DNA of 64,000 bases, taken from Pontimonas sp964350865 (GTDB lineage Bacteria > Actinomycetota > Actinomycetes > Actinomycetales > Microbacteriaceae). Made by a program: the position numbers and the translations under genes. The notes beneath the pieces are model-generated. The model had not been told where the DNA came from. It searched no databases and saw only the letters and a list, made by a program, of their open reading frames with translations. The DNA lies in contig CAYGLJ010000002.1 in assembly GCA_964350865.1 (NCBI GenBank), positions 1 through 64,000 of the forward strand. The letters are read 5' to 3'. Every line of letters starts with the position of its first letter. The stretch's first letter is position 1. This document shows, piece by piece, positions 8,280-18,844 of this stretch.

Positions 8280-8765
8280 CTAGTGGCCGGGGAACGCCTC
8301 AATGCCGGCCTGAACGATTTTTTCTGCCTCAGCGACTGAAGCCCAGCCCTCGGTCTTGACCCATTTGCCGGGCTCAAGGTCCTTGTAGTGCTCGAAAAAG
8401 TGCTCGATCTCTTTGCGGGTGTACTCGGGGATGTCGTTGACGTCTTGGATGTGGTCCCAGCGGGGGTCGCCTGCAGGAACGCCCACCACTTTGGCGTCGC
8501 TGCCCCCGTCATCTGTCATGTTGAAGACACCGACGGGGCGAACGGTGACGCCCACTCCTGGAAACAAGGGGTATTCGGTGAGAAGAAGAAGGTCGACGGG
8601 ATCGCCATCCAAACCCAGGGTGTTCTCGAAGAAGCCATAGTCGGTGGGGTAGACAAAAGTTGTGTAGAGGACTCGGTCCAAGAAGACCCGACCAGTCTTG
8701 TGGTCTACCTCGTACTTGTTGCGGCTACCGCGGGGAATTTCGATGATGGCGGGGTATTCGGCCAT
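8280..8765 (-). CDS. ppa: Inorganic pyrophosphatase
   Basis: 161 residues, family I soluble pyrophosphatase, which hydrolyses PPi to phosphate and pulls biosynthetic reactions forward. Signature segments are present: EIPRGSRNKYEVD near the N-terminus, DYGFFENTLGLDGDPVD with the metal-binding acidic residues, and the MTDDGGSDAK loop. ATG 8765 has a strong ribosome site AAAGGAG. Its likely -10 element TAAGGT (8808-8803) overlaps the -10 of the divergent tilS gene. Confidence 0.95.
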   Translation of the reverse strand: MAEYPAIIEIPRGSRNKYEVDHKTGRVFLDRVLYTTFVYPTDYGFFENTLGLDGDPVDLLLLTEYPLFPGVGVTVRPVGVFNMTDDGGSDAKVVGVPAGDPRWDHIQDVNDIPEYTRKEIEHFFEHYKDLEPGKWVKTEGWASVAEAEKIVQAGIEAFPGH

Positions 8766-8800
8766 GACACAGGACTCCTTTAAGAGAAAGTTTCGTGAAG

Positions 8801-8812
8801 TAACCTTACCGG
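8801..8812 (+). promoter_or_regulatory. Shared symmetric -10 region of ppa and tilS
   Basis: The palindrome TAACCTTA (8801-8808) contains TAACCT on the plus strand, six bases before the tilS GTG, and TAAGGT on the minus strand, in a position to serve ppa. The two -10 elements share four bases, so polymerase could open one direction at a time. Confidence 0.45.
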
Positions 8813-9829
8813 GTGGCCCAGACTACAAGCTCGGGAGCGCGCCCCCGCCTGACCCCTGCCATGGCGGATGTCCGCCGGGCGGCCAGAGAGTGGGCTGGAA
8901 GCCTCGATGCTTCACCAGGTCGAGCCCTGTATTTGGTGGGTTTGAGTGGCGGAGGGGATTCACTCGCCTTGGCCTGGGCCCTCTCCCACGAGGCAGGTTC
9001 GTTGGGGTTGGATATTGGCGCGGTCATTGTCGACCACGGCCTGCAGCCTGGTTCCTTCGACATTGCTCAGCGAGCGGCAAGTGAAGCGGAGGCTTTGGGC
9101 CTCCAACCCGTGTTGATCAAATCGGTGAGCGTGGAAGGGACCGCCAATCTTGAGGACGCTGCTCGCGTGGCTCGCCATCGGGCATTCACCGAGGCAGTGC
9201 GCGAAACCGGAGCTCAGGGTGTCGTGCTCGCGCACACTATGGATGACCAAGCCGAGACCGTACTCCTGGGCTTGACGAGGGGCAGTGGACCGAGCGGACT
9301 CAAAGGAATGCCCAGCCGAGACGGCATCCTCCACCGTCCTTTTCTCGGTCTCGCGCGGGGGACGCTTCGCGAGGCTCTCGTGGATGCGGGGATGAACTGG
9401 TGGGAGGATCCGCACAACGCGGATGAGCGTTTTACCAGAGTGAGGGTGCGTCATCAGGTGCTCCCTGTCCTAGAGCGTGAAATGGGCCCGGGCGTTGCGC
9501 AGGCACTCGCTCGTACCGCAGAACTTTTCCGCGCCGATGCGACCGCCCTCGATGATGACGCCACACAGTGGTTCGATAGCCACGCAACATCGTTAGATGA
9601 TGGTTCGTGGGCGTTGCCGGTCGCTGATACCGAGCGGTTGAGTGCGGCCCTGCAGACGAGGGTCCTACGGATGCTGGTTGTTCGGGCCGGTGGTGGCGCG
9701 CCCACCTATGCGCACACCGCGCAGATGAGGCGTCTTCTCGAGCACTGGAAGGGCCAATCAGCCATTGATGTTTCCGGCGCTAGTGTGGAGCGCAGGGACG
9801 GGCAAATCGTGGCCCGAGCGAGTAGGTAG
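8813..9829 (+). CDS. tilS: tRNA(Ile)-lysidine synthase
   Basis: Converts the wobble cytidine of the CAU-anticodon tRNA-Ile to lysidine using ATP and lysine, so that AUA is read correctly. 338 residues. The PP-loop motif SGGGDSLAL is near residue 45, followed by the N-type ATP pyrophosphatase domain (DHGLQPGS, AHTMDDQAETVL) and a substrate-binding tail. GTG 8813 is preferred over ATG 8861 because TAACCT sits exactly six bases upstream and RPRLTPAMADVRRA looks like family sequence. Heads the long tilS-hpt-ftsH-fol operon-like run. Confidence 0.92.
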   Translation: MAQTTSSGARPRLTPAMADVRRAAREWAGSLDASPGRALYLVGLSGGGDSLALAWALSHEAGSLGLDIGAVIVDHGLQPGSFDIAQRAASEAEALGLQPVLIKSVSVEGTANLEDAARVARHRAFTEAVRETGAQGVVLAHTMDDQAETVLLGLTRGSGPSGLKGMPSRDGILHRPFLGLARGTLREALVDAGMNWWEDPHNADERFTRVRVRHQVLPVLEREMGPGVAQALARTAELFRADATALDDDATQWFDSHATSLDDGSWALPVADTERLSAALQTRVLRMLVVRAGGGAPTYAHTAQMRRLLEHWKGQSAIDVSGASVERRDGQIVARASR

Positions 9830-9839
9830 GGCACAGGTA

Positions 9840-10394
9840 ATGGAATTCGAGGACGTCAACTCTGACATCGAATCAGTTGTTCTCACCAAAGAGCAGATTG
9901 CTGAGGGCATTGCTCGAATTGCCCGGGAGATCGAGAAAAATCACACTGGTCACACCCCACTGTTGATTGGTGTGCTGAAGGGCGCTGTCATGGTGATGGC
10001 GGATCTCGCGCGCGAGCTCCATATTCCGATCGAGATGGACTGGATGGCGGTGTCGAGTTACGGCGCTTCCACCAAGTCCAGCGGTGTGGTGCGGATTGTT
10101 AAAGACCTCGAGATTTCCCTCGAGGGTCGTCACGTCATCATTGTGGAGGACATTGTCGACTCAGGGTTGACGCTGTCGTGGCTGTTAGAGAACTTTGAGA
10201 GCCGCCAAGCAGCATCGGTCAGCGTTGCCACACTCTTGCGTAAACCCGACGCGATGAAGGTGGACGTGCCCATCGACTATCTCGGGTTCGACATACCCAA
10301 CGATTTTGTGGTGGGTTTCGGGTTGGATTACGCCGAGTCCTATCGCAATCTCAGTGGTGTGGGGGTTCTGAAACCCGCTGTCTACGGGGGCTAA
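9840..10394 (+). CDS. hpt: Hypoxanthine phosphoribosyltransferase
   Basis: Purine salvage enzyme making IMP or GMP from hypoxanthine or guanine and PRPP. 184 residues from ATG 9840 (upstream AGGTA is the likely ribosome site); the longer open frame back to 9765 lies inside tilS and is not needed. The PRPP-binding signature IIVEDIVDSGLTLSWLL (VEDIVDSGLT shown) is near residue 104, and the family's MDWMAVSSYG loop precedes it. Follows tilS by ten bases, a conserved pairing in Gram-positive bacteria, with ftsH next. Confidence 0.95.
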   Translation: MEFEDVNSDIESVVLTKEQIAEGIARIAREIEKNHTGHTPLLIGVLKGAVMVMADLARELHIPIEMDWMAVSSYGASTKSSGVVRIVKDLEISLEGRHVIIVEDIVDSGLTLSWLLENFESRQAASVSVATLLRKPDAMKVDVPIDYLGFDIPNDFVVGFGLDYAESYRNLSGVGVLKPAVYGG

Positions 10395-10495
10395 GACCGT
10401 CCTTTGCCTCCGGCGAACACGTGGTTTTTGGCTTCTGCATCGCGCTAGCCTGTTAGCTTGACTCCCGGTCCACCGAAAGGCACCAGACTCTCGTC

Positions 10496-12551
<2,056 letters not shown>

Positions 12552-12559
<8 letters not shown>

Positions 12560-13127
12560 CGAGGCCATCAAGAAGGCAGTAGGGGACATTCTTCTCGCGG
12601 TCGGTGAGGACCCCTCGCGTAAGGGACTCGCGACCACGCCGGATCGAGTTGCTGAGCTCTTTGCCGACCTTTATTCGGGCGTCGGTGTTGACCCGGTGGA
12701 CGTGCTCAGGGACGCGAAAGAGGTTCCTGCAGGGGAATCTGAGCGAGGCGAGCTGGTGGCCCTTCGGGACATCTCCTTCATCTCACTCTGTGAACATCAC
12801 CTGTTGCCTTTTGAAGGGCACGCCAGTGTGGTGTACGAACCAGGCTCCTCCATCGTGGGCTTAGGGACACTGGCGACACTGGTCGAAGTGACGGCACGAC
12901 GGCCGCAGCTTCAAGAGCGAGTTGGCGAGATGGTGGCCCAGGCCTTGGTGTCCTCCGGTGTTGCTCGCGGCGCTCTCGTGTTGGTGTCGGCTGTGCACGG
13001 ATGCGTCGCTTATCGCGGGCCTCAGCAGCGACTGACGACCGTGACAGTGGCCACAGAGGGAACGCTCTCTGAAGACACCAAGAGGCACGAAGCCCTTCTC
13101 CTCGCAGGAGGCGAGGACTGGGCGTGA
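12552..13127 (+). CDS. folE: GTP cyclohydrolase I
   Basis: First step of folate synthesis: GTP to 7,8-dihydroneopterin triphosphate. 191 residues from GTG 12552, which overlaps the end of ftsH. Zinc ligands are visible in LCEHHLLPF (Cys and His near residue 79) and in HGCVAYRG (Cys near residue 150). The VEVTARRPQLQER segment is typical. The 3' end overlaps folP by four bases. Confidence 0.96.
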
Positions 13128-13945
13128 ACGCTCGCCGTCGGCCTGAGCTGTGGGGAGTTGTGAATACGACTCCCGATTCGTTCAGCGATGGAGGCCTCTT
13201 CCACCAGGCTGATGCCGCAATTAGCCAGGGCCTGGCCCTCGTTGAGCAGGGTGCCTCCGTGATTGACGTGGGTGGTGAGTCGACCAGACCCGGAGCGAAC
13301 CGTGTCACTCCCGAGGAAGAGGAACAGCGTGTCCTTCCCGTGGTGAAAGCTTTGGCGGAGGCGGGAGTTGTCGTCAGTGTTGACACCATGAGAGCGTCCA
13401 CAGCCCGTAAGGCACTGGAGGCCGGTGCTCGCATCATCAATGACGTCTCAGGAGGACTTGCTGACCCTGACATGTTCTTCGTTGCGGCAGAGTCGGGTGT
13501 CGATTATGTGCTGATGCATTGGCGAGGACATAGCAACACCATGGACTCGCTGGCGCACTATGACGATGTTGTCCATGACGTAGCTCACGAGATTCGGCTG
13601 CGAATGGAGGAGGCATTAGGGGCCGGAATCGACCCCTCTCACCTCCTGGTCGATCCAGGCCTCGGATTTGCGAAAACTCCGGAGCACAATTGGTCTCTGC
13701 TGTCTCATCTGGATGAGCTGGTTCCTGGGGGTACGCGGCTTGTGGTCGGGGCGTCCAGGAAACGTTTCTTGGGTGAGCTTCTGCCGGGAGACCACGAACC
13801 AGCGCAGCGCGATGGTGTATCCGCTGCGTTGGGGGTGCTGCTGGCTGAAGCTCAAGTCTTTGCTCTCCGCGTTCACAATGTGAGAGCGCACCGTGAGGCA
13901 TTGGATGTCTGGCAGGCTTTTCACGAAGGGGGTCCTCGTGCATGA
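13124..13945 (+). CDS. folP: Dihydropteroate synthase
   Basis: Joins 4-aminobenzoate to the pterin diphosphate, the sulfonamide-sensitive step of folate synthesis. 273 residues, GTG start overlapping folE. Both family signatures are present: GVVNTTPDSFSDGG near residue 7 and DVGGESTRPGA near residue 47; DPGLGFAKTPEHN and VGASRKRFL follow. A single full-length copy; overlaps folB by eight bases. Confidence 0.96.
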   Translation: MNARRRPELWGVVNTTPDSFSDGGLFHQADAAISQGLALVEQGASVIDVGGESTRPGANRVTPEEEEQRVLPVVKALAEAGVVVSVDTMRASTARKALEAGARIINDVSGGLADPDMFFVAAESGVDYVLMHWRGHSNTMDSLAHYDDVVHDVAHEIRLRMEEALGAGIDPSHLLVDPGLGFAKTPEHNWSLLSHLDELVPGGTRLVVGASRKRFLGELLPGDHEPAQRDGVSAALGVLLAEAQVFALRVHNVRAHREALDVWQAFHEGGPRA

Positions 13946-14306
13946 CGTGATCACGATTGAGGGAATTGAGGCCTTCGGCTATCACGGAGTTTTTCCCCAG
14001 GAGAAAAGAGAAGGTCAAACCTTCCTGGTGGATGTCGAAATCGAGACATCGTTCGACGAGGCCATTGCCCATGACGACGTTGCCTTCACGGTGGACTATG
14101 GGGTAGTTGCAGATCGGGTCGCCACAATTATTCAAGGAGAGCCCGCCGACCTGATAGAGACCGTGTGTGATCGGATTGTCACCATGGTGTTATCCCTCGA
14201 GCGCGTGAAGGCCACACGCGTCACCATTCATAAGCCCCAGGCTCCGATTGCGGTTCCCTTTGCCGGTGTCTCCGTGTCGAGGCGCCGAGAGGCGGAGGAC
14301 AGATGA
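13938..14306 (+). CDS. folB: Dihydroneopterin aldolase
   Basis: Cleaves 7,8-dihydroneopterin to 6-hydroxymethyl-dihydropterin and glycolaldehyde. GTG 13938 gives 122 residues, the normal size; the frame is open further upstream but only inside folP. The GIEAFGYHGVFPQEKREGQ segment contains the conserved YHGV and substrate-binding Glu; IHKPQAPI near the C-terminus holds the catalytic Lys. Overlaps folP by eight and folK by four bases. Confidence 0.94.
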   Translation: MHDVITIEGIEAFGYHGVFPQEKREGQTFLVDVEIETSFDEAIAHDDVAFTVDYGVVADRVATIIQGEPADLIETVCDRIVTMVLSLERVKATRVTIHKPQAPIAVPFAGVSVSRRREAEDR

Positions 14307-14800
14307 CCGAGGACACGTGGGTCGCGTGCGTCGTGGCCTTGGGCACAAATCTCGGCAACCGTGAAGACATCGCGTTTCGAGCAGTCTCAGACCTGGCAGC
14401 TACTGAGGGCTTCCGGGTGGCCGCCTCTTCCTCCCTCCATGAGACAGTGGCGCTTGGACCTGATGGCCCCAACCCGGATGCGCCCTCGTATGTGAACCAG
14501 GTAATCCTCCTCGATAGTGCCTGGTCAGCGGAGAAAACCCTCGAGCACTTGATGGATATCGAACGTCGGCACGGTCGCGAGCGCACCGGAGAGAAATATG
14601 CCGACCGAACTTTGGATCTGGACCTCATCGTCTACGGCGATCGTGTGAGCGATGATCCTTTTGTGACCACCCCCCACCCCAGGGCGCACCAACGCAGGTT
14701 CGTCTTGGAACCGTGGCAGGAAATCGATGCCGACGCCACACTCCCTGGCCACGGGCCAATCTCGCAGCTCCTTGCGTCACTCCCGCCAGACCCGTCATGA
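14303..14800 (+). CDS. folK: 6-hydroxymethyl-7,8-dihydropterin pyrophosphokinase
   Basis: Transfers pyrophosphate from ATP to the pterin alcohol, giving the substrate of FolP. 165 residues, ATG inside the end of folB. The start ALGTNLGNRED and the signature ERTGEKYADRTLDLDLI (DRTLDLDLI with metal-binding Asp pair) identify it, followed by PHPRAHQRRFVLEPW. The next gene starts in the ATGA overlap. Confidence 0.95.
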   Translation: MTEDTWVACVVALGTNLGNREDIAFRAVSDLAATEGFRVAASSSLHETVALGPDGPNPDAPSYVNQVILLDSAWSAEKTLEHLMDIERRHGRERTGEKYADRTLDLDLIVYGDRVSDDPFVTTPHPRAHQRRFVLEPWQEIDADATLPGHGPISQLLASLPPDPS

Positions 14801-15279
14801 GCCACACCTCGGCTATCGCTCTTCTGATCGGCGGTCTGATCGGAGGGGTACTGGGGTGGGCTGGAGAGTGGCTGCTGGTGACTTCAGGAACCCCTGCGCT
14901 AATTCCCCCCTACACCTGGGGTGCAGCGCTGGCGGCCCTGGGAGCGATTCTGTTGGCTTTGGCCTGGCCGATTCGGAGTCAGGTGAGAGCCGAGCGCTCT
15001 AAGCCCCCGGTCGATCCGTTCTATGCAACAAGAGTGGTTCTCCTGGCTAAGGCGGGTGCCTTGGCTGGCTCAGCACTGAGTGGAATGGGTGTGGGTTTTG
15101 CGGTGTTCTTTGCCAGTCGGCCGGTTCTTCTAGCGGAAACGCTCGTGCCCACGATCGTCGCGATTGTGGGCGCCGTAGTGTTGACGGTGGGCGCTCTGAT
15201 CGCCGAACGGTGGTGCACCCTCCCGCCCGACTCACCAGACGGCGGAGCTGACGTGGTGCCGGAAGGAGAACTGTCATGA
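14797..15279 (+). CDS. DUF3180 membrane protein
   Basis: 160 residues from ATG 14797 (ATGA overlap with folK). Four hydrophobic helices: two near the N-terminus, two after a polar PPVDPFYATRVVLLAKA segment that is characteristic of DUF3180, an actinobacterial family almost always found right after folK. Function unknown. The FYATRV and ALAGSALSGMGVG segments are conserved as far as I recall. Its 3' end overlaps the next gene by four bases, so it is part of the same translation-coupled run. Confidence 0.85.
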   Translation: MSHTSAIALLIGGLIGGVLGWAGEWLLVTSGTPALIPPYTWGAALAALGAILLALAWPIRSQVRAERSKPPVDPFYATRVVLLAKAGALAGSALSGMGVGFAVFFASRPVLLAETLVPTIVAIVGAVVLTVGALIAERWCTLPPDSPDGGADVVPEGELS

Positions 15280-15758
15280 GTGTCGAGGAAACAGTGTGGG
15301 AACGGATCAGTCCGCGCTACAAGGTGGAGGTACTAGTCCAGACTGTGGGCGGATCACTTGTCCCAATTGCCGTGTCGAGCGTTCCCCTGTGGGTCAGTGA
15401 CTCCTCCGTCACGTGGGCATCGTGGTATCCACTCGCCCTTGCTCTCGCCGTCGTGGTGACCATCATTGGCTTTATCCCTCGGAGGGTGAGGGCTTATGGC
15501 TATGCGCTCCGGGCTGATGACCTGGTTTTCCGTCGAGGAATAATTTTCCAGCGTCAGGTGGCAGTTCCCTATGGACGCTTGCAGCTGGTCGATGTCACGC
15601 GGGGTCCTCTTTCGCGCCTACTAGGCCTCTCGGAGCTGAAGCTCGTCACGGCGGCAGCATCAACGGGAGTGACCATCCCGGGGCTTCCCTTGCCTGTAGC
15701 TGAGGAACTCCGAGACCGTTTGATCGCGGTGGCGGAGACCCGCCGGGCAGGCCTCTAG
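15276..15758 (+). CDS. bPH2 (PH-domain) membrane protein, YdbS-like
   Basis: 160 residues. Two membrane segments (about residues 25-65) precede a bacterial PH domain with YALRADDLVFRRGIIFQRQVAVPYGRLQLVDV, the typical bPH2 pattern in which RRGI and the VPYGRLQ strand mark the fold. It pairs with the larger bPH2 protein downstream, as YdbS pairs with YdbT in Bacillus. Reported roles of such pairs include stress and bacteriocin resistance; the role here is unknown. Confidence 0.82.
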   Translation: MSVEETVWERISPRYKVEVLVQTVGGSLVPIAVSSVPLWVSDSSVTWASWYPLALALAVVVTIIGFIPRRVRAYGYALRADDLVFRRGIIFQRQVAVPYGRLQLVDVTRGPLSRLLGLSELKLVTAAASTGVTIPGLPLPVAEELRDRLIAVAETRRAGL

Positions 15759-15760
15759 CG

Positions 15761-17248
15761 ATGCCAGTTGCGGTACTGCGCAGCGCCGCTGATCTGCGGG
15801 GCGGGGAGTGGTTTCGGTTACACCCGTTGACACCCTTGCTTCAAGGCGGGGTGGTGTTGGTGGGCCTCCTTGGTGCAGGGTTTGCGGCACTCTGGGAAAC
15901 GGTTATCTTGCGCGCGATTCTCCAGTTTGCAGGTGTGGAGGATGATGACGAGGGCAGTGGACTTGCCTTTCTGATCGCCGACTCGCTGGCCCTGATTTTT
16001 CTGGGCGCCATTGTCGTCGTCGTGGTGTCCGCGCTGGTTTTTTGGCTCCAATGGCGAGTCCACCTGGTTCGCATGGATGACGACGTCCTCGAGGTCAAAA
16101 AGGGCATCATTGCAAAATCGTCCCGCCGAGCCCGGCGAGACCGCATCAACACGATTGGTGTGAGGCGCCCACTCGTTCCTCGCCTGTTGGGGCTGGCAAA
16201 GCTTGATATTCAGGCCGCCGGCAACGATGCCAATGTCGTCCTCGCATACCTCCCCTACAGTGTGGCGACAGCGGTTCGTCGAGAAATTTTGCAGACACCC
16301 GGGCGCCGCGATGATGACAGTGAGCCTGATCCTCAGGTCATCACTCGCGAACTCGAGGTGTCCCTCTTTCGCTACCTCGCCTCGTTAGTCGTGAGTGTGG
16401 AAACAGTGTTCTTTGGCGCGGGCTTCATTGCGGTGGTATTCGGAGCGGTGACCACGGACGAGCTCGCCGCCTGGTTGGGCCCGATTGCGGTGGTCTTTGG
16501 TTATGTCGTCTATCTGGCGGACCGGTTTTTCCGGGTAGGGAACTTTGTCATCGACTCGATCGAGGGTGACGTGCGAGTCTCGTTGGGATTGCTCTCCACC
16601 AGCGTGGAAACCATTCCTCCCGCCCGGATACATGCCCTCCAAATTTCACAGCCATGGCCGTGGAAGTTCTTGGGATGGTGGAGGGTTGATGCAAACCTCG
16701 CGTCCTCGCCGGGCTCTGCGAACAAGAAGACTCCCGCCCATACTTTGTTGCTTCCTGTTGCCACCAAAGATGAGATGGTGCGGATGGTCGAGCTCTGTGT
16801 CCCGAGCCTTCGCGAAGAATCTGCGATGGCTCAGGTCACCACCCTTCTCCAAGAGCCCCACACCCGGTGGATAGAGGGGGGCCTGGAGGAGCAGTCTCAT
16901 GTGAGGGCACCCGAGCGGGCACGCCTTCGGATTCCGCTGAGCTACGGCGTGACCGGAAGCGCGGTGGTTCGAGGGGTTGTCGCACTGCGTTCTGGCCGAT
17001 GGATTACCAAGCTGGCCTTGGTTCCTCTGGCTCGAATCCAAAGCTCGAGCGTTTCTCAAGGCCCTTGGCACCGCGCTCTGGGTCTGTCCGTTTTTGCCGT
17101 GGAGAGCGTGGAGGGACCCGTATCGACTCGCGTCCTTGGGCTTGACACCCAGGACGCTAAAAGATGGTGGGACACTGTTCATGCGTTGACCGTGGGCGCC
17201 ATTGGAGACACGACGACGAAGCGCCGACAGCGAAGGAAACCAGCGTGA
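15761..17248 (+). CDS. Multi-domain bPH2 membrane protein, YdbT-like
   Basis: 495 residues. Alternating pairs of membrane helices and bacterial PH domains: helices near 30-50 and 75-100, first PH domain (DDVLEVKKGIIAKSSRRARRDRINTI), another pair of helices near 210-255, second domain (GDVRVSLGLLSTSVETIPPARIHALQI), and a degenerate third domain near the C-terminus (GRWITKLALVPLARIQS). This is the YdbT layout. The two-base gap after the YdbS-like gene and the four-base overlap with the DUF2520 gene place it in the operon. Function unknown. Confidence 0.82.
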   Translation: MPVAVLRSAADLRGGEWFRLHPLTPLLQGGVVLVGLLGAGFAALWETVILRAILQFAGVEDDDEGSGLAFLIADSLALIFLGAIVVVVVSALVFWLQWRVHLVRMDDDVLEVKKGIIAKSSRRARRDRINTIGVRRPLVPRLLGLAKLDIQAAGNDANVVLAYLPYSVATAVRREILQTPGRRDDDSEPDPQVITRELEVSLFRYLASLVVSVETVFFGAGFIAVVFGAVTTDELAAWLGPIAVVFGYVVYLADRFFRVGNFVIDSIEGDVRVSLGLLSTSVETIPPARIHALQISQPWPWKFLGWWRVDANLASSPGSANKKTPAHTLLLPVATKDEMVRMVELCVPSLREESAMAQVTTLLQEPHTRWIEGGLEEQSHVRAPERARLRIPLSYGVTGSAVVRGVVALRSGRWITKLALVPLARIQSSSVSQGPWHRALGLSVFAVESVEGPVSTRVLGLDTQDAKRWWDTVHALTVGAIGDTTTKRRQRRKPA

Positions 17249-17952
17249 ATTCCACGAGGCTCGGGGTGGGCATTATTGGTGCCGGTCGCGTGGGTCCTCT
17301 GATTGCCGCAGCTCTGTCCCGAGCTGGACACGCTCTGGTCGGGATTACTTCGCCCTCAGAGAGCGAGCGGGAGCGGATCGAGGCGATTCTCCCGGGAGTG
17401 GTTTATGCCGATCCGTTGCAGATTATTGAGCGCAGCGAGTTGGTCGTGGTGGCTCTTCCCGACCAGGACCTGCCGGGGTTCATTGAGGGCATCAGCCTGC
17501 AGAATGCGTGGAACACGGGGCAACTGGTGTTACACACCTCGATTACTCATGGTCTCGATGTGTTGGATAGCGCCAGGGCTCAAGGAGCAATTCCCTTGGC
17601 GCTCCATCCCTTGATGGAGTTCACTGGTACGAGCATGGATCTCTCCAGAATGTCCGGAGCGTGGTGTGTGATCAGCGCACCAGCCGTTGCCGAGCCCATT
17701 GCGAGCGCACTCGCGGTGGAAATGGGAATGGAGCCTCTGGTTGTGGCTGAGGACAAGCGAGCGGACGTTGCCTCCGCCATCGCTTTGGCCACGAGCTTTT
17801 CCCACACCACCATTCACGAAGCTGCCAGCCGTCTGAAAGCCGCGGGTATTGATAATCCTGGTGTGGTCATGCACCCTCTCGTGACCTCGAGTATCGAGAA
17901 TGCTCTCCGGTTGTTTGCCGGAAACGAGCGTGAGCTCGGAGGAGAGGCTTAA
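17245..17952 (+). CDS. Rossmann-fold DUF2520 protein next to panC
   Basis: 235 residues from GTG 17245 (GTGA overlap with the previous gene). An N-terminal NAD(P)-binding motif IIGAGRVGPLIAAALS is followed by a 6-phosphogluconate/ketopantoate reductase-like fold and a helical C-terminal domain with HPLMEFTG, the DUF2520 pattern. Its gene sits directly before panC with a one-base overlap, as in many actinobacteria. The fold and position make a ketopantoate reductase-like role conceivable, but this is inference; the protein is not a normal PanE. Confidence 0.75.
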   Translation: MNSTRLGVGIIGAGRVGPLIAAALSRAGHALVGITSPSESERERIEAILPGVVYADPLQIIERSELVVVALPDQDLPGFIEGISLQNAWNTGQLVLHTSITHGLDVLDSARAQGAIPLALHPLMEFTGTSMDLSRMSGAWCVISAPAVAEPIASALAVEMGMEPLVVAEDKRADVASAIALATSFSHTTIHEAASRLKAAGIDNPGVVMHPLVTSSIENALRLFAGNERELGGEA

Positions 17953-18803
17953 TGCCGGCCATTGTCCACTCGCTCGAGGAGCTCCACGGCATTCGTGAGT
18001 CCTGGAGACGCGCAGGAGAGTCCGTTGCCCTCGTTCCCACGATGGGTTCCCTGCATGAGGGCCATAAGGCGCTCGTGCAGGAGGCAACTCGTCACGCGGA
18101 TCGATGCGTGGTCAGTATTTTTGTGAATCCATTGCAATTTGGTGCAGGGGAAGACTTTGAGGAATATCCGCGCACGCTTCTCGCCGATGAGGCGTTTCTT
18201 GCGGACACCCTGGTGGACGTGATTTTTGCCCCCAGTGTTGAGGTTATGTATCCAGAGGGGCTAGACGCCGCACCCACCTTGAGCGCCGGCCCGATCGGTG
18301 ACACGTTTGAGGGAGCCTCCCGACCAGGACACTTTGATGGTGTGCTCACGGTGGTAAAGCGACTGTTCGATTATGTAAATCCCGAGGTGGCTGTCTTTGG
18401 CGCTAAAGACGCCCAACAGGTGTTTCTGGTCCAGCAGATGGTGCAGGATCAGAAGCTTCCGCTTCGCATAGTGGAGGTAGACACAGTTCGCGATTCTTTC
18501 GGCCTGGCACTTTCCAGTCGAAACGTCCAGCTAAGTGAGGCGGCTCGGGCTCAGGCGCTTGAGATTCCCAGGGCACTGGACGAGGCATCTCACCAACCCA
18601 GCGCCCAGGACGCCCGCAATCGCGCGAGAGCGATCCTGGAGAGCGCCCCAGGCGTGAGTGTTGACTACGTCGAGGTGGTACATCCAGAAACTTTCCAGCC
18701 CCGGGGTGATGGCGAGCCGAGGGAGCAAGTCCGACTGATTGTGGCAGCCACCATTGGTGGCGTGCGGCTGATAGACAACAAGCTTCTGCACTTTGGTCAG
18801 TAG
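17952..18803 (+). CDS. panC: Pantothenate synthetase
   Basis: ATP-dependent joining of pantoate and beta-alanine to pantothenate, precursor of coenzyme A. 283 residues from ATG 17952. ATP-site motifs PTMGSLHEGHKALV (HEGH) near residue 30 and FGAKDAQQVFLVQQMV, and the pantoate-binding FVNPLQFGAGEDF are all present; SSRNVQLS is the KMSKS-like loop. No panB, panD or coaX is seen nearby, so the pathway is split over the genome. Confidence 0.95.
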   Translation: MPAIVHSLEELHGIRESWRRAGESVALVPTMGSLHEGHKALVQEATRHADRCVVSIFVNPLQFGAGEDFEEYPRTLLADEAFLADTLVDVIFAPSVEVMYPEGLDAAPTLSAGPIGDTFEGASRPGHFDGVLTVVKRLFDYVNPEVAVFGAKDAQQVFLVQQMVQDQKLPLRIVEVDTVRDSFGLALSSRNVQLSEAARAQALEIPRALDEASHQPSAQDARNRARAILESAPGVSVDYVEVVHPETFQPRGDGEPREQVRLIVAATIGGVRLIDNKLLHFGQ

Positions 18804-18806
18804 GCT
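18801..18806 (+). promoter_or_regulatory. Possible -10 element of lysS
   Basis: TAGGCT overlaps the panC stop codon and would start a transcript with a leader of about 30 bases before lysS, whose ribosome site (AGGA) is weak. Confidence 0.3.
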
Positions 18807-18844
18807 AACGGGGTACAGCGCCCCCACGCAGGAATTTCACACTC

